A DNA stretch of 64,000 nt, taken from positions 62,001 to 126,000 of the forward strand of contig CALCJK010000011.1 of assembly GCA_937967455.1 (NCBI GenBank). The letters run 5' to 3'. Origin of the DNA: an uncultured bacterium (lineage in GTDB: Bacteria > Bacteroidota > Ignavibacteria > UBA10030 > BY39). The position numbers and the translations under genes are program-made. The notes under the pieces were generated by a model. That model saw only the letters and a program-made list of their open reading frames with translations, was not told the origin of the DNA and ran no database searches. Shown one piece after another: positions 57,296 to 64,000 of the stretch. How positions within the stretch are numbered: the stretch's first letter is position 1; each line of letters starts with the position of its first letter.

Positions 57296-58570
57296 ATGCA
57301 GGAAACCTTAAATGTAAAACCAAGGATTGGTCATTACAGATGGACAATCTGTGCTTTATTATTCTTTGCAACAACCATTAATTATATTGATCGACAGGTA
57401 CTGGGAATACTTGCTCCATTACTTGAAAAAGAAATCGGATGGAATGAAATAGAATATGGATACATCGTTACCGCATTTCAAGCAGCGTATGCATTGGGTA
57501 TGTTGTTAGTCGGTAGAATGATGGATTTACTCGGAACAAAGAGGGGCTACTCAATTTCGGTTTTTGTATGGAGTATTGCGGCGATGGCGCATGCTGCTGC
57601 TCGTTCAGCTTTAGGTTTTGGATTTGCAAGATTTTTTCTAGGATTAGGTGAATCTGGAAATTTTCCAGCTGCCATAAAAACTGTAGCAGAATGGTTTCCT
57701 AAAAAAGAACGTGCACTCGCAACTGGAATTTTTAATGCAGGATCAAATGTTGGTGCAATTATTGCTCCACTCGTAGTTCCATGGATAGCCATAACATATG
57801 GTTGGCAAGAAGCTTTCATTATCACAGGTGCGATTGGCTTTATTTGGATAATATCCTGGTGGATATTGTACGAGATTCCATCAAAACAAAAACGCCTTTC
57901 AAAAGCTGAGTATGATTATATTCATAGCGATCCTGTTGAACCAATGGAAAAAGTTCCATGGGCTAAATTGTTTACATATAAACAAACCTGGGCATTCGCT
58001 ATTGGAAAGTTTTTAACCGATCCTATATGGTGGTTTTACTTATATTGGGTTCCAAAGTTTTTACATCAAAACTATGGACTTTCATTAATGCAAATGGGTC
58101 CACCACTGGTTGTAATTTATATATCTGCTGATGTTGGTAGTGTTTTCGGTGGTTGGTTATCTTCATTTTTTATAAAGAGAGGTTGGTCAGTGAATAAGGG
58201 AAGAAAAATTGCAATGCTAATTTGTGCAATATCGGTTATTCCAATAGTTTTTGCTTCACAAGCTACTTCCGTTTGGATGGCAGTAGTTTTATTAAGTTTG
58301 GCTACTGCTGCACATCAGGGTTGGTCAGCTAATCTTTTTACAACAACATCAGATATGTTTCCACGACGCGCCGTTGGCTCCGTTGTGGGAATTGGTGGTA
58401 TGGCTGGTGCAATTGGTGGTATGTTTATAGCTACAGCAGCTGGTTTCATACTTGAATTAACTAAGAGTTATGTAGCTCTATTCATAATATGCGGTTCAGC
58501 ATATCTTTTAGCACTGGCAATTATTCAACTGTTAGCACCTAAACTTCAACAAATAGAATTAAAAGATTAG
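57296..58570 (+). CDS. MFS hexuronate transporter (ExuT-like)
   Basis: YRWTICALLFFATTINYIDRQVLGILAPLLEKEIGWNEIEYGYIVTAFQAAYALG; GRFFLGLGESGNFPAAIKTVAEWFPKKERALATGIFNAGSNVGA-type segment. Start at ATG 57296. Confidence 0.9.
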   Translation: MQETLNVKPRIGHYRWTICALLFFATTINYIDRQVLGILAPLLEKEIGWNEIEYGYIVTAFQAAYALGMLLVGRMMDLLGTKRGYSISVFVWSIAAMAHAAARSALGFGFARFFLGLGESGNFPAAIKTVAEWFPKKERALATGIFNAGSNVGAIIAPLVVPWIAITYGWQEAFIITGAIGFIWIISWWILYEIPSKQKRLSKAEYDYIHSDPVEPMEKVPWAKLFTYKQTWAFAIGKFLTDPIWWFYLYWVPKFLHQNYGLSLMQMGPPLVVIYISADVGSVFGGWLSSFFIKRGWSVNKGRKIAMLICAISVIPIVFASQATSVWMAVVLLSLATAAHQGWSANLFTTTSDMFPRRAVGSVVGIGGMAGAIGGMFIATAAGFILELTKSYVALFIICGSAYLLALAIIQLLAPKLQQIELKD

Positions 58571-58581
58571 GAGTGTTTATT

Positions 58582-59433
58582 ATGCCAAAAATTTCTTTTG
58601 ATGATTTGAAAGACAAAGTATGTGTTATTACTGGTGGTGCTGGTATAATCGGAAAAGCACTTTGCGAAGGTTTAGCTGCGGTTGGAGTAAAAATTGCTGT
58701 TTTAGATATTGACCTAAAACTGGCTACACAAACAGCGCAAACACTGGAGGATCAATTTAAATCAAGTGCAATTGGTTTGGAAGCTAATGTTTTAAGTGTA
58801 GAGTCTCTCCAAAACGCAAAAAAAATAATAAATAAAAATCTTGGTAAAATAAATTTTCTTATAAACTGTGCTGGTGGAAATTCTCCTAAAGCTACAACAA
58901 AGGTAGAGTTTATCGAAGAAAGTAACTTGAAAGATTTAAGTTCCACATTTTTTGGACTTGAATTGGATGGTTTTAAACAAGTTTTTGATTTGAATTTTTT
59001 AGGAACAGTGCTTCCAACAATGGTTTTTGCAACTGATATGATTGAGTCAAAATATGGCTCGATTCTGAATATATCATCAATGAACTCATTCAGACCTCTA
59101 ACAAAAATTCCTGCATATTCAGCGGCTAAAGCTTCGATAAATAATTTAACACAATGGTTGGCAGTACATTTTGCAAAAATGAATGTTAGAGTCAATGCTA
59201 TTGCTCCAGGATTTTTCCTGACTAATCAAAACAGATTTTTATTAATTGATGAGAGAAATGGTGCATTAACGCCCCGTGGCGAAAAAATTATTTCAGCAAC
59301 ACCAATGGCAATGTTCGGTGAACCAGAAGATTTACAAGGTGTCACATTATTTCTCCTATCAGAATTATCAAAGTTTATTACTGGTGTTGTGATTCCAGTT
59401 GATGGTGGTTTCAGCGCTTATTCTGGAGTTTAA
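58582..59433 (+). CDS. SDR family oxidoreductase, fructuronate reductase/mannonate oxidoreductase-like
   Basis: ITGGAGIIGKALCEGLA, NCAGGNSPKATT, classical YSAAKA (YxxxK), VIPVDGGFSAYSGV; follows the hexuronate transporter. Confidence 0.8.
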   Translation: MPKISFDDLKDKVCVITGGAGIIGKALCEGLAAVGVKIAVLDIDLKLATQTAQTLEDQFKSSAIGLEANVLSVESLQNAKKIINKNLGKINFLINCAGGNSPKATTKVEFIEESNLKDLSSTFFGLELDGFKQVFDLNFLGTVLPTMVFATDMIESKYGSILNISSMNSFRPLTKIPAYSAAKASINNLTQWLAVHFAKMNVRVNAIAPGFFLTNQNRFLLIDERNGALTPRGEKIISATPMAMFGEPEDLQGVTLFLLSELSKFITGVVIPVDGGFSAYSGV

Positions 59434-59502
59434 ATTATGCATTTTAACTTAAAAATATTAAAAAAAAATTAAAATAAAGAAAGGAAAAAAAGGAAATACT
59501 CT

Positions 59503-60957
59503 ATGGCAAAAAAAGCAGACATTGGGTTAATTGGTTTAGCAGTGATGGGCGAAAATCTCGTCCTTAATATGGAAAGTAAAGGATTTACAGTTGCTGTTTA
59601 CAACAGAACTGTGGAAAAAGTTGATAATTTCATCAAAGGAAGAGCAAAGGATAAGAATATCTTAGGCACATATTCATTACAGGAATTAGTAAATGTGCTT
59701 GAAAAACCAAGAAGGGTAATGTTAATGGTTAAAGCAGGTAAACCTGTCGACGACTTTATTGAGCTTCTTCTGCCATATCTTGAAAAAGGTGATATAATTA
59801 TTGATGGTGGTAATTCACACTTTCCAGATACAATTCGTCGCACAAAATATCTCGAAAGTAAAGGATTGCTATTTATCGGTACTGGTGTTTCTGGTGGTGA
59901 AGAAGGTGCATTACGAGGTCCTTCCATTATGCCTGGTGGATCACCAGATGCCTGGCAATATGTTAAACCAATTTTTCAGGCAATTGCAGCAAAAGTAGAT
60001 GATGGTACTCCATGCTGTGAGTGGGTTGGAAAAGATGGAGCTGGACATTTTGTAAAAATGGTGCATAACGGGATCGAGTACGGAGATATGCAATTAATAT
60101 CTGAAACTTATCAGATTATGCGCGAACTTCTGGGTATGAGTGCCGATGAAATGCATGAAGTGTTTAAGAAATGGAACAGCAAAGACCTCAATAGCTATCT
60201 CATAGAAATAACAGCTGATATTTTGGCTTTCAAAGATACAGATGGGAAACCACTTGTAGATAAAATACTTGATACTGCTGGTCAAAAAGGAACAGGTAAA
60301 TGGACAAGTGTTGAAGCACTTGATCTTGGTATACCTCTGACCTTGATTAGCGAGGCTGTATTTGCTCGATGTCTTTCAGCAATGAAAGATGAGCGTGTGG
60401 CTGCATCAAAAATTTTAACTGGTGCAAAAATTAAATTTGATGGTGACAAAGTTCAGTTTTTAAATGATCTGGAAAAAGCTTTATACGCATCAAAAATTGT
60501 ATCATATGCTCAGGGCTTTACACTTATGCGAGCTGCCTCTGAAGAATATAAATGGAATCTAAATTATGGTAACATTGCTCTGCTTTGGCGAAATGGATGT
60601 ATAATTAGATCAGTATTTTTAGGTAAAATTAAAGAAGCATTCGATAAAAATCCCAATTTGACTAATTTGATACTGGATCCGTTTTTCAAAGAAAAAATTG
60701 AAAATGCTCAGGAATCCTGGCGTCGCGTTATATCAACTGCGGTTTTAAATGGAATATGGATACCAGCATTTTCTACTGCACTGAATTATTTTGACGGATA
60801 CAGAGCTGAACACCTTCCAGCTAATTTACTTCAGGCTCAACGAGATTACTTCGGGGCACATCAATATGAAAGAATTGATCGTCCTCGAGGTGAATTTTTC
60901 CATACAAACTGGACTGGTAGAGGTGGCGAAACAGCATCAACTGCTTATACAGTATAA
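59503..60957 (+). CDS. gnd: Phosphogluconate dehydrogenase (decarboxylating)
   Basis: IGLIGLAVMGENLVLNMESKGFTVAVYNRT, DGGNSHFPDTIRRTKYL, GTGVSGGEEGALRGPSIMPGG, KMVHNGIEYGDMQLI, DYFGAHQYERIDRPRGEFFHTNW. Confidence 0.97.
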   Translation: MAKKADIGLIGLAVMGENLVLNMESKGFTVAVYNRTVEKVDNFIKGRAKDKNILGTYSLQELVNVLEKPRRVMLMVKAGKPVDDFIELLLPYLEKGDIIIDGGNSHFPDTIRRTKYLESKGLLFIGTGVSGGEEGALRGPSIMPGGSPDAWQYVKPIFQAIAAKVDDGTPCCEWVGKDGAGHFVKMVHNGIEYGDMQLISETYQIMRELLGMSADEMHEVFKKWNSKDLNSYLIEITADILAFKDTDGKPLVDKILDTAGQKGTGKWTSVEALDLGIPLTLISEAVFARCLSAMKDERVAASKILTGAKIKFDGDKVQFLNDLEKALYASKIVSYAQGFTLMRAASEEYKWNLNYGNIALLWRNGCIIRSVFLGKIKEAFDKNPNLTNLILDPFFKEKIENAQESWRRVISTAVLNGIWIPAFSTALNYFDGYRAEHLPANLLQAQRDYFGAHQYERIDRPRGEFFHTNWTGRGGETASTAYTV

Positions 60958-60976
60958 AAAAATATTTAATTGAAAT

Positions 60977-62131
60977 ATGAAAATAATCGCTGATAAAAAT
61001 ATTCACTTTGTAGATCAAGCATTTAAACAGTTTGGTGATGTAGAACTGATTCCAACGACCGAATTTAAAAATGATGTAATTAAAAATGCTGATGTGATTA
61101 TTGTCCGTTCTGAAGTAAAAGTTAATCAGAAGCTTCTTGATGGATCAAACGTAAAATTTGTTGGAACGTCTACAATTGGAACTGATCACATTGATCTAAA
61201 TTATCTTCAAAAGCAAAACATCGGTTTTGCAAATGCACCTGGAAGTAATTCAAATTCTGTTGCAGAATATGTGGTTGCAGCTCTACTTGAACTTCAGGAA
61301 AAATACGATATCGATTTAAATAAAAAATCAATTGGTGTGGTCGGTATTGGGAATTGCGGAAGCAAAGTTGTTAAGTATACAAAAGCGCTTGGTATGAATG
61401 TAGTTCAAAACGATCCACCTTTGAAAAGATTAACAGGTAATCCCAATTTTGTACCGCTTGATGAGTTAATGAACTGCGATATAATTACGCTTCATGTACC
61501 ATTAACATATGATGGAGAAGATAGAACATACCATTTATTTGATCGATCTCGAATATTTAAAATGAAGAGTGGTTCGATTTTGATAAATACATCCCGTGGA
61601 GCAGTTGTTGAAACAACTGCTCTTAAGGATGCACTTTCTTCTGGTCATTTGTTAACCGCAGTAATTGATGTTTGGGAAAACGAGCCTAATATCGATTCTG
61701 AACTTCTCGAAAAAGTATTTATTGGAACACCCCATATCGCTGGTTACTCACTCGATGGTAAAGTCAACGCTATAAAAATGGTTTACCAGGCAGCCTGTAA
61801 ATATTTTAATCAAAAAATAATTTGGGATCCATCTCCTGAGTTACAGAAAACAAAATGGCTAGGCAGATTGAAATCAGAAGTAGTCGTCGACATTAAAACT
61901 TCACTAAATCAAATTATCAAGAACAATTATGATATTCTCGAAGATCATGAGAAAATGGAAATGTTATGTAAGTTACCTAAATCACAACAGGGACTTTATT
62001 TCATGACTCTGAGAACTAACTATCCGATAAGGAGAGAATTTTTTAATACTAATGTTCGTATTCGTAAGGAGCAATCTGAATTAAAAAATATATTAGAAGC
62101 TTTGAATTTTAAAGTTGTTATGTTGGATTAA
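60977..62131 (+). CDS. 4-phosphoerythronate dehydrogenase (PdxB)-like 2-hydroxyacid dehydrogenase
   Basis: FVGTSTIGTDHIDLNYL, NSNSVAEYVVAALL, GVVGIGNCGSKVVKYTKALGM, INTSRGAVVET, GTPHIAGYSLDGKVNA. Confidence 0.85.
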   Translation: MKIIADKNIHFVDQAFKQFGDVELIPTTEFKNDVIKNADVIIVRSEVKVNQKLLDGSNVKFVGTSTIGTDHIDLNYLQKQNIGFANAPGSNSNSVAEYVVAALLELQEKYDIDLNKKSIGVVGIGNCGSKVVKYTKALGMNVVQNDPPLKRLTGNPNFVPLDELMNCDIITLHVPLTYDGEDRTYHLFDRSRIFKMKSGSILINTSRGAVVETTALKDALSSGHLLTAVIDVWENEPNIDSELLEKVFIGTPHIAGYSLDGKVNAIKMVYQAACKYFNQKIIWDPSPELQKTKWLGRLKSEVVVDIKTSLNQIIKNNYDILEDHEKMEMLCKLPKSQQGLYFMTLRTNYPIRREFFNTNVRIRKEQSELKNILEALNFKVVMLD

Positions 62132-62134
62132 AAT

Positions 62135-63403
62135 ATGTTGATAGGAAAAGAAATAGAGAATAATACTTTAAGCATTGAACAAATTTATTCAATATGTGAG
62201 GATGCATTTTCTCGGCTTGAATTAAAGAATAAATCTGTGCTTGTAATAATTCCAGATAACACGCGCCATGCTCCAATAGATTTGTTTTTTAAGCTAATTC
62301 ATGAATTAATCGGCAAAAAAGTTAAAACACTTGATTATTTAATTGCAAATGGTACACATCAACCAATGAATGATCAAGAAATCCAAAAATTTATTGGTGT
62401 AAGTGAAGTAGATTTTAAAACAAAATATTGTAATGTTAGAATTTTTAATCATGATCATAGAAGGGAAGAAGATCTGGTTCAGATTGGTAAATTGGATTCA
62501 AAAGAGATCGAAAAAATCACAAATGGTCTTTTAAAAGAAGAAATTATAGTTAAAATTAATAAAATGGTTCTTGGATATGATCAAATTATTATTGTCAGCC
62601 CAGTCGTTCCTCACGAAACAGTTGGATTTTCGGGTGGTAATAAGTATTTCTTCCCCGGTATTGGTGGATTGGATATAATTCAATCGTTCCATTGGCTTGG
62701 TGCTGTGATAACTAATCCTGTTATCAACGGTGTCAAGAATACGCCTGTACGAAAAGTTATCGACCGGGCAGCCCAATTCCTTCCTGTTCCAAGGTTATGT
62801 TTTGCTTTTGTTGTGGTCGATCATGGTCTTGCTTGTCTATATGCCGGAACTACAGAGCAAGCATGGGATAAAGCCGCGGATTGTTCAGCAAAACATCATG
62901 TTATTTATGTAAAAAAACCTTACAAAAAAATCTTGGGAATTGCATCTGATATATACACTGACTTATGGGTAGCAGGAAAAGTTATGTACAAACTTGAACC
63001 AATAGTTGCTGATGATGGCGAGTTAATTATCTATGCACCTCAAGTAAAAGATGTATCATTTGTACATGAAAAAGCTATTAGAGAAGTTGGCTATCATGTA
63101 AGAGATTATTTCTTAAAGCAATGGGATAAATTCTCAAAGTATTCAAAGTTAATTTTAGCACACTCCACTAATGTGAAAGGTATAGGTAAATTTGAAAATG
63201 GTATCGAAAAACCAAGAATAAAGGTTACACTTGCAACATCAATTCCAGAAGAAGTTTGCAGTCAAATTAATTTAGGTTATTTATCACCCAATTCATTAGA
63301 TATTGAGAAACTAAAAAGATCTCAAAATGAAGAATTTTTAGTCGTGCAAGATGCTGGTCAAATTTTATATCGTCTTGAAAATGATGTCTTTAAAATAAAT
63401 TAA
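62135..63403 (+). CDS. LarA-superfamily (nickel-dependent lactate racemase-like, DUF2088) protein
   Basis: IIPDNTRHAP, LIANGTHQPM, NHDHRR, VVPHETVGFSGGNKYFFPGIGG (His and Lys in the positions typical of NPN-binding LarA). Confidence 0.85.
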   Translation: MLIGKEIENNTLSIEQIYSICEDAFSRLELKNKSVLVIIPDNTRHAPIDLFFKLIHELIGKKVKTLDYLIANGTHQPMNDQEIQKFIGVSEVDFKTKYCNVRIFNHDHRREEDLVQIGKLDSKEIEKITNGLLKEEIIVKINKMVLGYDQIIIVSPVVPHETVGFSGGNKYFFPGIGGLDIIQSFHWLGAVITNPVINGVKNTPVRKVIDRAAQFLPVPRLCFAFVVVDHGLACLYAGTTEQAWDKAADCSAKHHVIYVKKPYKKILGIASDIYTDLWVAGKVMYKLEPIVADDGELIIYAPQVKDVSFVHEKAIREVGYHVRDYFLKQWDKFSKYSKLILAHSTNVKGIGKFENGIEKPRIKVTLATSIPEEVCSQINLGYLSPNSLDIEKLKRSQNEEFLVVQDAGQILYRLENDVFKIN

Positions 63404-63423
63404 AAATAAAACAAGGAGAATAA

Positions 63424-64000
63424 ATGCCAATAAAATTATTAAATAAGAATGATGTTGAATTTGATCTAATCGCTTTAGGTGAATGTATGATCAGGTTGAG
63501 TCCTCCCGGTCATCAACGAATTGAACTAACTCCATATTTTGAAGCATACGCAGGTGGTGGTGAATATAATGTAGCTTATGCTTTAGCAAGATATGGCTTG
63601 AGGACTTCATGGGTGTCGCGTTTGGTTGATAATCCATTGGGGCATTTTATAAAAAATCACGCTTTAACAAGTGGCATGGATATCAGCGAAATTATCTGGG
63701 TGCCATATGATGGTGCTGGAAGAGCCGATAGAATTGGACTTAATTTCACAGAGGTTGGAATTGGTGTGCGTCCAAGTGTAACACTCTATGATCGTGGGCA
63801 CACTGCAATATCTCATATTAAACCCGGTGAAGTTAACTGGAAAAAAATATTCAATGAACGTAAAGCTCGCTGGTTTCATACTGGAGGAATTTTTACTGCG
63901 CTCAGTGATTCATGCGCAGAAGTAACACTCGAAGCTGTAAAAGCCGCTCATGAAGCCGGAACAATAGTTAGTTATGATTTAAATTTCAGAAGCAAACTCT
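63424..64000 (+). CDS. 2-keto-3-deoxygluconate kinase-like PfkB-family sugar kinase (3' truncated by window edge)
   Basis: ATG at 63424 after an AAGGAG-like RBS; translation MPIKLLNKNDVEFDLIALGECMIRLSPPGHQRIELTPYFEAYAGGGEYNVAYALARYGL...WFHTGGIFTALS; open to the window end (absent from the ORF track because no stop is reached). Confidence 0.87.
   Translation, partial: MPIKLLNKNDVEFDLIALGECMIRLSPPGHQRIELTPYFEAYAGGGEYNVAYALARYGLRTSWVSRLVDNPLGHFIKNHALTSGMDISEIIWVPYDGAGRADRIGLNFTEVGIGVRPSVTLYDRGHTAISHIKPGEVNWKKIFNERKARWFHTGGIFTALSDSCAEVTLEAVKAAHEAGTIVSYDLNFRSKL

Larger units (their letters stand above)
28902..64000 (+). other. Pectin/galacturonate utilisation locus (continues beyond the window)
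   Basis: Contiguous same-strand GH28, TBDT, GH105, LacI, PL1, PL9, GH28, CE8-like, DUF4861, ExuT-like, UxuB-like SDR, Gnd, PdxB-like, LarA-like and KdgK genes. Confidence 0.88.

Noticed and set aside
11275-60973. Short + strand ORFs inside larger genes (e.g. 11275-11460, 24564-24788, 35937-36161, 52008-52250, 59801-59998)
   Set aside because: Out-of-frame overlaps with conserved CDSs; low-complexity translations.
7-63879. Numerous 60-150 aa ORFs on the minus strand (e.g. 10939-11295, 58752-59195, 27919-28308)
   Set aside because: All overlap well-supported + strand genes, have no recognisable motifs and look like antisense shadow ORFs.
1-64000. CRISPR arrays, insertion sequences, transposases, prophage or toxin-antitoxin genes
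   Set aside because: No regularly spaced repeats and no ORFs resembling transposase, integrase, phage or TA proteins were seen.

Overview
The window is an AT-rich bacterial chromosome segment. All ~45 credible genes lie on the + strand. Gene content suggests a Bacteroidota/Ignavibacteriota-type organism: LpxC-FabZ fusion, tandem OmpH/Skp, type IX secretion (T9SS) C-terminal sorting domains, PorV/PorQ-like proteins, and TTTG/TAnnTTTG-like promoters. The left part (1-28.7 kb) is mostly housekeeping: ABC exporters, uppS-bamA-skp-skp-lpxD-lpxC/fabZ-lpxA, a lipoate ligase-like gene, panB, surE, a large multidomain Fe-S flavoprotein, phosphate transport, an AmmeMemoRadiSam radical SAM gene, glmS, a carbamoyl-phosphate cluster (cpgS-like/OTC/carbamate kinase/ATCase), a FabI/FabL-like reductase, an acyl-CoA dehydrogenase, an orphan methyltransferase-like gene and tRNA-Phe(GAA). 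The right part (28.9 kb to the window end) is a large pectin/galacturonate utilisation locus. It holds two GH28s, a TonB receptor with a SusD-less outer-membrane gene set, a GH105, a LacI regulator, T9SS G8-like proteins, PL1 and PL9 lyases, a divergent CE8, a DUF4861 protein, a hexuronate MFS transporter, an SDR fructuronate reductase-like gene, Gnd, a PdxB-like dehydrogenase, a LarA-like protein and a truncated KdgK. The items most worth following up are the SusD-less uptake gene set, the LarA/Gnd/PdxB-like sugar-acid branch, the duplicated G8-associated module, the divergent CE8, the orphan methyltransferase, and candidate promoter/operator sites. All family calls come from reading motifs; no database search was run.
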